DNA from: DASXAI01 sp963728985
GTDB lineage: Bacteria > Actinomycetota > Acidimicrobiia > Acidimicrobiales > Ilumatobacteraceae
DNA: 64,000 nt
NCBI GenBank assembly: GCA_963728985.1
Contig: CAVSME010000001.1
Coordinates: 558,001-622,000, forward strand
Direction: 5' to 3'
Shown here: positions 7,785 through 15,653 of the stretch, in pieces
How positions within the stretch are numbered: position 1 is the stretch's first letter
Layout: each line of letters opens with the position of its first letter
The notes under the pieces: generated by a model
Databases searched by the model: none
Told to the model about the DNA's origin: nothing
The model's input: only the letters and a program-made list of their open reading frames with translations
Program-made: the position numbers and the translations under genes

Positions 7785-8833
7785 AGCGCGCGCTGCTGGT
7801 TACCGTCGCCGCCGCCATGGTGGTCGTGTCGTGTGGTGGCGACAACGGGTCGTCGTCGGGGCCGGTGACGCTCACCCTGATCACCCACGACTCCTTCGCC
7901 TACACAAAGGACGTGCTGGCCCAGTTCACCGCCCAGACCGGCATCCAGGTGGACGTGCCGCAAGGGGCGGGCGACGCCGGCGTCGTGCTCAACAAGGCCA
8001 TCCTCACCAAGGGCAAGCCCGAGGGCGACCTGCTCTGGGGCGTCGACAACACCTTGCTGTCACGGGCCGCCACCAGTGGTGCCTTCGACCCGTACGAGTC
8101 CAAGGCGCTGGCGTCGGTGCCCGCCGCCTTTCGCGACCTCGTGCCCGGCCACGAGCTCACGCCGGTCGACTACGGCGACGTGTGCATCAACTTCGACAAG
8201 GCCTGGTTCGCGACCAAGGGCGTGCCGGTGCCCCAAAGCCTCGACGACCTCCGCCAGCCGGCGTACAAGGACGCACTCGTGGTGGAGAACGCGAGCACGT
8301 CGTCGCCCGGCCTCGTCTTCCTGCTGGCCACGATCGCCAAGTACGGGCCCGACGGCTGGCAGGCCTACTGGAAGGACCTGCGGGCCAACGGCGTGAAGGT
8401 CGACGACGGCTGGACCCAGGCCTACTCCACGGACTTCTCCGGCTCGGCCGGCAAGGGCGCCTACCCGTTGGTGGTGTCGTACGGCTCCAGCCCGCCGGCG
8501 GAGGTGATCGGCATCGATCCGCCCCCGGCCGACGCGCCCACCGGTGTGATGGCGGACTCGTGCTTCCGCCAGGTGGAGTTCGTCGGCGTCCTGAAGGGGA
8601 CCAAGCACGCCAAGGAAGCGGGCCAGCTGATCGACTTCCTCCTCGGCAAGTCCTTCCAGGAGGACATGCCGCTCAACATGTACGTCTACCCGGTGCTCCC
8701 CGACGCCGCCCTGCCCGACGCGTTCACGAAGTACGCCGTCGTGCCGCCCACGTCGCTGTCGCTGCCACCGAAGGACATCGCCGACAATCGCGACCGGTGG
8801 ATCGACGAGTGGACGAACGTGGTGCTGCGTTAG
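7781..8833 (+). CDS. thiB: Thiamine ABC transporter substrate-binding lipoprotein ThiB
   Basis: This 350-aa protein has a lipoprotein signal peptide (lipobox VVSC, Cys18) followed by a periplasmic-binding-protein fold of the iron/thiamine class. LTLITHDSFAYTKDVLAQF and DLLWGVDNTLLSRA are typical of ThiB. It should capture thiamine outside the membrane and deliver it to ThiP. It overlaps the kinase gene by 4 bp. Its TAG stop is the first three bases of the palindromic element that follows, so the last codons may have been reshaped by an insertion. Confidence 0.9.
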   Translation: MKRALLVTVAAAMVVVSCGGDNGSSSGPVTLTLITHDSFAYTKDVLAQFTAQTGIQVDVPQGAGDAGVVLNKAILTKGKPEGDLLWGVDNTLLSRAATSGAFDPYESKALASVPAAFRDLVPGHELTPVDYGDVCINFDKAWFATKGVPVPQSLDDLRQPAYKDALVVENASTSSPGLVFLLATIAKYGPDGWQAYWKDLRANGVKVDDGWTQAYSTDFSGSAGKGAYPLVVSYGSSPPAEVIGIDPPPADAPTGVMADSCFRQVEFVGVLKGTKHAKEAGQLIDFLLGKSFQEDMPLNMYVYPVLPDAALPDAFTKYAVVPPTSLSLPPKDIADNRDRWIDEWTNVVLR

Positions 8834-8996
8834 TGGTCCGTCGCCGAGTTGGCTTGGTGGATCGCCGAGTCATCGCCGTTGCTGGCAAGGCGCGAGGAGG
8901 AAGCAATAGCCGCAGTGCTATTGCGACGAGGAGAAACGCCGCCAGCAGCGACGATGGCCGGTGAGACACCCGAGACAATCCGGCGACGGACCACTA
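8831..8996. repeat. 166-bp MITE-like palindromic element between thiB and thiP
   Basis: The ends are perfect 16-bp inverted repeats, TAGTGGTCCGTCGCCG at 8831-8846 and its complement at 8981-8996. The interior is an imperfect palindrome centred on GCAATAGC/GCTATTGC (8903-8924), flanked by matching CGTTGCTGGC-like arms. It encodes no protein. The left end supplies the thiB stop codon, and the right part contains the GTG (8961) that begins thiP. The structure fits a non-autonomous mobile element or a large REP-type repeat. Confidence 0.75.
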
Positions 8997-10607
8997 GCAG
9001 CGCGCGGCGGCTCGGCGCCGCTCTTCCCCAACTGGCTCCCGTGGGCGCTGGCGGCGGTGCCGCTGGCCTTCGTCGTGGTGTTCTTCGCGTGGCCGGTGGC
9101 CAGCATCATCGGCCGCGGCCTGTCCTTCGCCGCCGTCACCGACGTGCTCACCGACCCCGGCATCCGCTCGGTGGCGTGGTTCACCCTGTGGCAGGCGGCC
9201 CTCAGCACCGTCCTCACCGTCGCCGTCGGCCTGCCCGGCGCCTATGTGATGGCGCGCTACCGGTTCGCGGGGCGCCGCGTCATCCTCGCCTGCATCACCG
9301 TGCCGTTCGTGCTGCCGACGGTCGTCGTGGGCGCCGCCTTCCTGGCGCTGCTCCCGGACCAGCTGCACGACTCCGTGTGGGCGATCGTCGTGGCCCACGT
9401 CTTCTTCAACTACGCCGTCGTGGTGCGCACGGTGAGCACGATGTGGGCCCACGTCGACCCCCGGCTGGAGGAAGCGGCCCGCCTCCTCGGGGCGTCGCGC
9501 TGGCGGGCGTTCCGCGAGGTCACGTGGCCGCTGCTGCGGCCGGCGATCACCGCCGCCGCGTCGATCGTGTTCCTCTTCACGTTCACGTCCTTCGGCACCG
9601 TGCTGATCCTCGGCGGCCCGAGGCACGTCACCCTCGAAGTCGAGATCTACCGCCAGACCACCCAGCTCCACCTCGGCATCGCCGCCGCCCTCGCCGTGCT
9701 GCAGCTCATCGCCATGACCGTGCTCCTCAGCTGGTGGACGCGCAGCCAGGAGCGACGGACGACGGCGCTGCGGCTCGAGCCGGCGTCGGTCACGCGCCAG
9801 CGGCCCCGCACCATCGGGCAGCGCCTGACGCTGGCCGCCAACCTCGCCTTCATGGCCGCCCTCGTGGCGGTGCCCCTCTTCAAGCTCGTGGAGCGCTCGC
9901 TCTCGACGCCCAACGGCTACGGCCTCGACTTCTACCGAGCGCTCGGGACAGAGGGACGGGGTACGTCGCGCGCCGTGCCGCCCGTCGACACGATCGTCAC
10001 GTCGTTGCGCTACGCCGTCGCCGCCACGGCGCTGGCTGTCGGCCTCGGGGTGCTGGCTGCTGGGGCCATCGCCTACGGCCACGGGCGCTGGCGTCGCCGC
10101 TTCCTCGACACGGGCCTGATGCTCCCGCTCGGCACGTCCGCGGTCACCATCGGCTTCGGGCTGTTCATCACCATGGACCGCCAGCCGCTCGATCTTCGGG
10201 CCTCGTGGATCATCATCCCCATCGCCCACGCGCTGGTGGCCATGCCCTTCGTGGTGCGCGCGGTGCTGCCGTCGTTGCGGGCCATCGATCCCCACTTGCG
10301 GGAAGCCGCCGCCGTGCTCGGCGCCCGCCCGGCGCGCATCTGGACGGAGGTCGACGCGCCCATGATCGGACGCGCCGCGCTCGTCGGCGCCGGCTTCGCC
10401 TTCGCCGTCTCGATCGGCGAGTTCGGGGCCACCTCCTTCCTCGTCCGCAGCGGCTCGCCGACGCTGCCCATCGCCATCGAGCAGCTGCTCGGCCGGCCGG
10501 GCGCCGTCAACGCCGGCCAGGCGTACGCGCTGGCCGTCCTGCTCATGGTGGTGACGGCCGTCGCCATCGTCGTCGTCGACCGCTTCCGGACCCGAGAAGA
10601 GTTTTGA
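8961..10607 (+). CDS. thiP: Thiamine ABC transporter permease ThiP
   Basis: This 548-aa protein has two fused permease halves, as in ThiP/FbpB-type systems. It has about twelve hydrophobic segments and two EAA loops (EEAARLLGASRWRAFREV and REAAAVLGARPARIWTEV) that contact the ATPase. The only in-frame start before the first membrane segment is GTG 8961, inside the palindromic element. The first dozen residues are therefore element-derived and unlikely to be conserved. It overlaps thiQ by 4 bp (TTGA). Confidence 0.88.
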   Translation: MRHPRQSGDGPLAARGGSAPLFPNWLPWALAAVPLAFVVVFFAWPVASIIGRGLSFAAVTDVLTDPGIRSVAWFTLWQAALSTVLTVAVGLPGAYVMARYRFAGRRVILACITVPFVLPTVVVGAAFLALLPDQLHDSVWAIVVAHVFFNYAVVVRTVSTMWAHVDPRLEEAARLLGASRWRAFREVTWPLLRPAITAAASIVFLFTFTSFGTVLILGGPRHVTLEVEIYRQTTQLHLGIAAALAVLQLIAMTVLLSWWTRSQERRTTALRLEPASVTRQRPRTIGQRLTLAANLAFMAALVAVPLFKLVERSLSTPNGYGLDFYRALGTEGRGTSRAVPPVDTIVTSLRYAVAATALAVGLGVLAAGAIAYGHGRWRRRFLDTGLMLPLGTSAVTIGFGLFITMDRQPLDLRASWIIIPIAHALVAMPFVVRAVLPSLRAIDPHLREAAAVLGARPARIWTEVDAPMIGRAALVGAGFAFAVSIGEFGATSFLVRSGSPTLPIAIEQLLGRPGAVNAGQAYALAVLLMVVTAVAIVVVDRFRTREEF

Positions 10608-11245
10608 GCGGCCTGGCCGTCGCCGACGTCGTGGTCCGCTTCGACGGGCGGACCGTGCTTGACGGCGTGTCGCTGACCGTCGCTGCCGGCGAGATCGTCG
10701 GCCTGCTCGGGCCGAGCGGCTCGGGCAAGAGCACGCTGCTGCGCGTCATCGCCGGGCTCCATCTCCCGGATAGGGGCACTGTGTGCTGGGACGGTCAAGA
10801 CCTGGCCGGCGTGCCGCCCCACCGCCGCGGCATCGGGCTGGTCTTCCAGGACCTCCAGCTGTTCCCGCACAAGGACGTCGCCGCCAACGTGGGCTTCGGG
10901 CTGCGCATGCAGGGTCGGGGCCGCGCCGCCATCGACGGCCGGGTGGCCGAGCTGCTCGACCTGGTCGGCCTGCCGGGCTTCGAGCGCCGACAGGTGGCGA
11001 CGCTGTCGGGCGGCGAGGCGCAACGGGTGGCGCTGGCACGCGCCCTCGCCCCCGAGCCGCGGGTGCTGCTGCTCGACGAACCGCTGGCCGCCCTCGACCG
11101 CGACCTGCACGATCGCCTCGCCGTGGACGTGCGCCGGCTCCTGCGGCGCGTCGGCATCACCGCGGTGCACGTCACCCACGACGAGGACGAGGCCCGCACG
11201 ATCGGCGACCGGCTCGTCGTGCTCGGAGCGCGGGAGCGGCGGTAG
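10604..11245 (+). CDS. thiQ: Thiamine ABC transporter ATP-binding protein ThiQ
   Basis: This 213-aa ABC ATPase has Walker A GPSGSGKST, the Q-loop in LVFQDLQLFPH, signature LSGGE, Walker B LLLDEPLAALD and the H-loop VTHD. The TTG start overlaps the thiP stop. The short length with no C-terminal regulatory domain fits ThiQ. Its TAG stop is part of a TAGCGT hexamer that may be the -10 box of the next gene. Confidence 0.88.
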   Translation: MSGLAVADVVVRFDGRTVLDGVSLTVAAGEIVGLLGPSGSGKSTLLRVIAGLHLPDRGTVCWDGQDLAGVPPHRRGIGLVFQDLQLFPHKDVAANVGFGLRMQGRGRAAIDGRVAELLDLVGLPGFERRQVATLSGGEAQRVALARALAPEPRVLLLDEPLAALDRDLHDRLAVDVRRLLRRVGITAVHVTHDEDEARTIGDRLVVLGARERR

Positions 11246-11274
11246 CGTCGCCGCGGAAACGACTGGGGGTCGTC

Positions 11275-12405
11275 ATGGCAGACGTGCAAGGGCAGTGTGA
11301 CGAGCGGTTCGGCGCGGTGCGTCGCGCCTTCGAGGCCAACTTCGATCAAGGTCTCGACGTGGGCGCATCGGTGGCCGTCGCCCTCGACGGCGACATCGTC
11401 GTCGACCTGTGGGGCGGCTACGCGGACGATGCCCGCACCACACCGTGGGAGCGCGACACGATCACCAACGTCTGGTCGTCGACGAAGACCGTCACCGCGC
11501 TGTGCGCGCTCATCCTGAACGACCGGGGCGAGCTCGACGTCGACGCGCCGGTGGCCCGCTACTGGCCCGAGTTCGCCGCCAACGGCAAAGAGGGCGTGCT
11601 CGTTCGCCATCTGCTGTCGCACACCGCCGGGCTCTCGGGCTGGGAGCAGCCGGTCACGTTCGAGGACATCTGCGACTGGGACAAGGCCACCAGCCTCCTC
11701 GCCGCCCAGGCGCCGTGGTGGGAGCCGGGCTCGGCGTCGGGCTACCACGCCCTCACGCAGGGCTACCTCGTCGGCGAGGTAGTACGGCGGGTGACCGGCG
11801 AGAGCCTCGGCACGTTCCTGGCCAAGGAGGTGGCCGGCCCGGTCGGGGCCGACTTCCACGTGGGCCTGGCGCCCGAGCACTTCGGCCGCGTGGCGAACGT
11901 GATCCCGCCCCCGCCCCTGCCCATCCCCGAGAACCCGAGCGAGATCCTGATCAAGACGTTCGGCAACCCGATCCTCGACGCCACCTGGGCGTGGCGGCCG
12001 GAGTGGCGCCAGGCCGAGGTCCCGGCGGCCAACGGCCACGGCAACGCCCGCTCGCTGGCCCAGATCCACGCCGTGCTGGCGTGCGGTGGCGAGGCCAACG
12101 GCGTGCGCTTCCTGTCCCCCGCCGGCTGCGAGACCATCTTCCGCGAGCAGGCCCGCGGCATCGACCTCGTGCTCGGCATCCCGCTGCGCCATGGCATCGG
12201 CTTCGGCCTCGTGGGCGAAGAGGCGCCGATGAGCCCGAACCCCCGCACCTGCTACTGGGGCGGGTGGGGCGGCTCCATCGTGGTCATCGACCTCGACGCC
12301 CGCATGGTGGTCACCTACATGATGAACCGCATGGGCGAGGGCACCGTGGGCGACGAGCGGGGCGCCAACCTCCTCACCGCCGCGTACGCCTCCCTGGCCG
12401 GGTAG
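11275..12405 (+). CDS. Serine hydrolase, beta-lactamase/esterase (class C, EstB-like) family
   Basis: This 376-aa protein is related to class C beta-lactamases and family VIII esterases. The nucleophile motif SxxK is SSTK (in NVWSSTKTVTALCAL). The second motif appears as YHALTQG (Y-x-N replaced by Y-H-A), and LLSHTAGLSGW is typical of the family. There is no signal peptide, so it is probably a cytoplasmic esterase or peptidase; the substrate is unknown. ATG 11275 follows a GGGGG ribosome site. Confidence 0.83.
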   Translation: MADVQGQCDERFGAVRRAFEANFDQGLDVGASVAVALDGDIVVDLWGGYADDARTTPWERDTITNVWSSTKTVTALCALILNDRGELDVDAPVARYWPEFAANGKEGVLVRHLLSHTAGLSGWEQPVTFEDICDWDKATSLLAAQAPWWEPGSASGYHALTQGYLVGEVVRRVTGESLGTFLAKEVAGPVGADFHVGLAPEHFGRVANVIPPPPLPIPENPSEILIKTFGNPILDATWAWRPEWRQAEVPAANGHGNARSLAQIHAVLACGGEANGVRFLSPAGCETIFREQARGIDLVLGIPLRHGIGFGLVGEEAPMSPNPRTCYWGGWGGSIVVIDLDARMVVTYMMNRMGEGTVGDERGANLLTAAYASLAG

Positions 12406-12406
12406 C

Positions 12407-12447
12407 GACCTTCCGGATCGGGCGGACGGACCTTCCGCATCGGGCGG
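12407..12447. repeat. Two 19-bp direct repeats, 22-bp period, before the WXG100-like gene
   Basis: GACCTTCCGGATCGGGCGG (12407-12425) and GACCTTCCGCATCGGGCGG (12429-12447) differ at one base and start two helical turns apart. They sit just upstream of the ATG at 12472. This layout suits a regulator that binds as a dimer to tandem sites. Confidence 0.45.
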
Positions 12448-12471
12448 TTCCGGGCACACACTCGGGCCGCC

Positions 12472-12729
12472 ATGATCACGACCACTGACTCCGACGCGCT
12501 TCGGGCCCGGGCGGCGGTGCTGCGCTCGCTGGCCGCCCGCCTGGACGCGTCGGTGATCCACGACCTGCGCGCCGCCGCCGGCGACGACACCTGGCGGGGG
12601 CCGACGGCCGACGCCTTCGTGGCCGACGTCCGCCGGGCCGAGCGCATCTGCGACGACGCCGGCGCCGACCTGCGCGCCGCGGTGCGAGCGCTCGACCGTG
12701 CCGCCGCCGATGCCAGCACCGCGCGGTGA
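12472..12729 (+). CDS. WXG100-like small helical protein
   Basis: The product is 85 aa, with no signal peptide. Two amphipathic helical stretches flank a turn DDTWRGPTADAF, in which W41-R-G43 matches the WxG motif of ESX/type VII secretion substrates and their fusions. The size fits the WXG100 family. The stop overlaps the start of the next gene by 4 bp (GTGA), so the two are translationally coupled and may form a complex. No EccC or other secretion component is visible in the window. No clear Shine-Dalgarno site precedes the ATG. Confidence 0.65.
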   Translation: MITTTDSDALRARAAVLRSLAARLDASVIHDLRAAAGDDTWRGPTADAFVADVRRAERICDDAGADLRAAVRALDRAAADASTAR

Positions 12730-14528
12730 GCTACCTGGGCTACGACCGCGGCCGGCTGCTGGCCTTGCGCCGGCGCCTCGCAGACCTGGCCGACGAGCAG
12801 GCGGCCCTCCGCGCTCCCGACCCTCTGGCGGCCGACGCCATCCGCCGCTATCGCGACGCCGCCACCGGCCTGGTGGGGTGGCTGGCCGATGTCGCCGCCA
12901 TCGACGCCTGCGGCTTCTCGTCGCCATTCCAGCCCGTCGCCCTCGATCCCGCCGATCCCGCCTTCATCGACGTGCTCCGGCCCGGCGACGCCGCCTGGTC
13001 CACCGTGACCGATCCCCGTGCCACGACGGCGGTGACGGCCGGCGTGCAGGCCCAGCACCTCGCCGAGTACCTGGCCGCCGTCGACCTCGCCCGCGTGCTC
13101 GGCGACGAGCGCCGCACCGGCGAGTTGATGCAACTCCTCCAGGCGGCGATGGCCGCCGCCGGCGGCCGCGCCGCGCTCCTGCACGCCCTCGGTCCCGATC
13201 GCTTCGGCGCCCTCGCCGAGGATCTCGCGGTGCGCGCCGCCGCTCGCGGTGCCAGCAGCGAGGCCACCACCCAGGCCGACCGGGCCCTGACGATCCTCGA
13301 CACGCTGGCGGCGGGCTGGGGCGGGGCGCAACGCGCCGGCGATCTCGACGCCGCGGCATGGCCGGTGCACCTCGCCGAGCGCGACCCGTACGCCGTCGCC
13401 CTCGTCGTGCGGGCCGCAGGGCTGGCCGCTGACGACCTCGCGTCCCTCGCCACCGCCGCCTGGCGGCGCTGGGGACGGGAACCCAGCATCGACACCGCCG
13501 CGGCCGCCGGCGAGCAGGCGCCTGCCCTCCTGCTCACGGCGCTGGCGGCCCAGCCGATCGCCGCCCGGCGGGTGCTGGAGTCCTTCGACGGCGACGACTT
13601 CGGCGTCCTGTTCGGACCGAGCATCGAGCCGGGCGCCGTGCTGCCCGTGCTCCTGGCCAGCGCCGACCCGCGCCTCGGGCCGCCCGACGACGTCGAGCGC
13701 TCCATGGTGGCCATCCTCGGCTTCCTCACCCACCACCAGGAGCTGGCGCGCGCCAGCGACGTGCTCGACGGCCTCGGCGCCTACGCCGGGCCCTACCTCG
13801 AGCACCTGCTGGGCGCCTGCGACGGTGCCGACTATCCGGCCCGCCGCTGGGACCTGGGCAGCGACGAGCCGACCGCGCTGCTCGGTTGGATCGCCCGATC
13901 AGAGGTGGCGGCGGCCAGCCTGGAGGCCTACCTCGACGCCATCGTGGTGGCGCGCTTCGGCGAGCTGGCCACCGGGCTCGACGGCACGCTCCTGCACCAC
14001 CTCGGCGCCGTCGCCGGCGCGGTGGACGCCATGGTGGCCGACGGCGACGTGCTCCGAGCGGCACAGCGCAACGCCATCTGGCAGCACACGATCGAGGGCA
14101 TCAGCAACGTGTCCGGCGCGATCGCCACCGCCGGGTTCGCCAGTGCCGGCATCGCGCTGTCCCGCCTCATCAGCGACGCCGTCGACGTGGGGTTGACGTG
14201 GGTGCTCACCTCCGTGGACGGTGACCTCGACGTGCCCGCCATCATCGCCGCCGAGGGCGACCGCATCGAGGAGCGGCGCGGTCGCCGCGAGGCGGCCTAC
14301 CTCGCCGCCGTCTTCGGGGCCGCCCGCTCGGCCGGCACCATGCCGCCGTCGGCGGCGCCGCCGGCGTACGACCCCGACGAGCCGTACCTCGTCACCCGCA
14401 ACCGCTGGCTGGCCGCCGCCGGCCCGGCCGATCGTGCCGCCCGGCAGCAGCTGTGGGACGCCGCCGAGGCGTTCGACGCCGGATTGTCGGGTTCCCTGAA
14501 CCGCTACCCGCCGCCCGACGCCTGCTGA
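12726..14528 (+). CDS. Large alpha-helical protein of unknown function, partner of the WXG100-like protein
   Basis: This 600-aa Ala- and Leu-rich protein is probably almost entirely helical. There is no signal peptide and no enzyme motif I can recognise. A mildly hydrophobic stretch (SGAIATAGFASAGIALSRL) lies around residues 460-480. The composition recalls the large actinobacterial helical proteins encoded beside WXG proteins (DUF6571-like), but that match is from memory and uncertain. The GTGA overlap with the upstream gene suggests one functional unit, perhaps an ESX-type substrate or a polymorphic-toxin scaffold without a visible toxin domain. Confidence 0.7.
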   Translation: MSYLGYDRGRLLALRRRLADLADEQAALRAPDPLAADAIRRYRDAATGLVGWLADVAAIDACGFSSPFQPVALDPADPAFIDVLRPGDAAWSTVTDPRATTAVTAGVQAQHLAEYLAAVDLARVLGDERRTGELMQLLQAAMAAAGGRAALLHALGPDRFGALAEDLAVRAAARGASSEATTQADRALTILDTLAAGWGGAQRAGDLDAAAWPVHLAERDPYAVALVVRAAGLAADDLASLATAAWRRWGREPSIDTAAAAGEQAPALLLTALAAQPIAARRVLESFDGDDFGVLFGPSIEPGAVLPVLLASADPRLGPPDDVERSMVAILGFLTHHQELARASDVLDGLGAYAGPYLEHLLGACDGADYPARRWDLGSDEPTALLGWIARSEVAAASLEAYLDAIVVARFGELATGLDGTLLHHLGAVAGAVDAMVADGDVLRAAQRNAIWQHTIEGISNVSGAIATAGFASAGIALSRLISDAVDVGLTWVLTSVDGDLDVPAIIAAEGDRIEERRGRREAAYLAAVFGAARSAGTMPPSAAPPAYDPDEPYLVTRNRWLAAAGPADRAARQQLWDAAEAFDAGLSGSLNRYPPPDAC

Positions 14529-14542
14529 GCGACGCGAAGGGC

Positions 14543-14591
14543 GAACTCATGCGCGATCTGCCACGCATATCGGGCTGAGGCGCGTCAGTAC
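14543..14591 (+). repeat. Dispersed repeat family B, copy 1
   Basis: This copy runs from AACTCATGCGCGATC to GCGCGTCAGTAC. The same block recurs at 25555-25602 and, inverted, at 60357-60404. It lies between two convergent genes, just beyond the cobT stop. Confidence 0.6.
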
Positions 14592-14594
14592 CCC

Positions 14595-15653
14595 TCACAC
14601 CTTCTTGGTGACGCCGGCGCCGTCGAAGGTGGCCATCTCGCCGAGGACGCGGGCGGCGGCGACGAGCAGCGGCACGGCGAGGCAGGCGCCGGTGCCCTCG
14701 CCGAGGCGCAGGCCGAGGTCGAGCAGCGGCTCGAGCCCGAGGTGGTCGAGCGCCGCCGACGCGCCGGGCTCGGTGGAGCGGTGGCCGGCCACGCAGTAGC
14801 CGACGACGTCGGGGGCGAGGGCGGCGGCCACGCACGCGCCGGCGAGGGCGATGACGCCGTCCACGACGACGGGCGTGCGGCTGGCCGCACCGCCCACGAC
14901 GAAGCCGGCGAGGGCGGCGATCTCCAGGCCGCCCACCTCCGCCAGCAGGTCGACCGGGTCGGCGCCGGGCTGCACCCGACCGCGGCCGGCCTCGACGGCG
15001 GCGATCTTGCGGGCGAGGGCCTCGTCGTCGATGCCCGTGCCCCGGCCCGTGACCGCTGCCGCCGGCAGGCCGGTGAGGGCGGCGACGATGGCGGCCGCCG
15101 GTGTGGTGTTGCCGATCCCCATGTCACCGGTGACGAGGCAGCGGGCCCCTCCGCCGACGAGGTCGGCGGCCACGGCGGCGCCGACGTCGAGGGCGGCGAG
15201 GGCCTCGTCGCGCGTCATCGCCGGTTCGGTGGCGAGGTCGGCGGTCCCGCGGCGGACCTTGGCCTGGCGGAGCCCGGGTGACGGCGCGAGGTCGGCGTCG
15301 ACCCCGACGTCGACGACCGTGACGGTGGCGCCGGCCAGATCGGCGAGCACGTTGATGGCGGCACCGCCGGCCAGGAAGTTGGCCACCATCTGCGCCGTGA
15401 CCTCCTTGGGCCACGGGGTGACACCCTGCGCCAGCACACCGTGGTCCCCGGCGAAGACGGCGACGGCGGCGGGCGCCGGCACGGGAGGCGGGACGGCGCC
15501 GGCGATGGCGGCCAACTGCGCCCCGAGCGGCTCGAGGCGCCCGAGCGCGCCGGCGGGCTTGGTGAGCCGCGCGTGGTGCTCCATGGCAGCGGCGGCCGCC
15601 GCCTCGTCGGGCGGCGCCAGCCGGGCGAGGGCGGTGTCGAGGGGTCGGGTCAA
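14595..15653 (-). CDS. cobT: Nicotinate-nucleotide:dimethylbenzimidazole phosphoribosyltransferase
   Basis: This 352-aa enzyme activates dimethylbenzimidazole for attachment as the lower ligand of cobalamin. Family signatures are AVFAGDHGVLAQGVTPWP, the phosphate-binding TGDMGIGNTTPAA and the closing LRLGEGTGACLA; that glutamate corresponds to the catalytic base in known CobT. The start overlaps the upstream chelatase stop by 4 bp. It is the last gene of a leftward cobalamin operon. Confidence 0.95.
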   Translation of the reverse strand: MTRPLDTALARLAPPDEAAAAAAMEHHARLTKPAGALGRLEPLGAQLAAIAGAVPPPVPAPAAVAVFAGDHGVLAQGVTPWPKEVTAQMVANFLAGGAAINVLADLAGATVTVVDVGVDADLAPSPGLRQAKVRRGTADLATEPAMTRDEALAALDVGAAVAADLVGGGARCLVTGDMGIGNTTPAAAIVAALTGLPAAAVTGRGTGIDDEALARKIAAVEAGRGRVQPGADPVDLLAEVGGLEIAALAGFVVGGAASRTPVVVDGVIALAGACVAAALAPDVVGYCVAGHRSTEPGASAALDHLGLEPLLDLGLRLGEGTGACLAVPLLVAAARVLGEMATFDGAGVTKKV

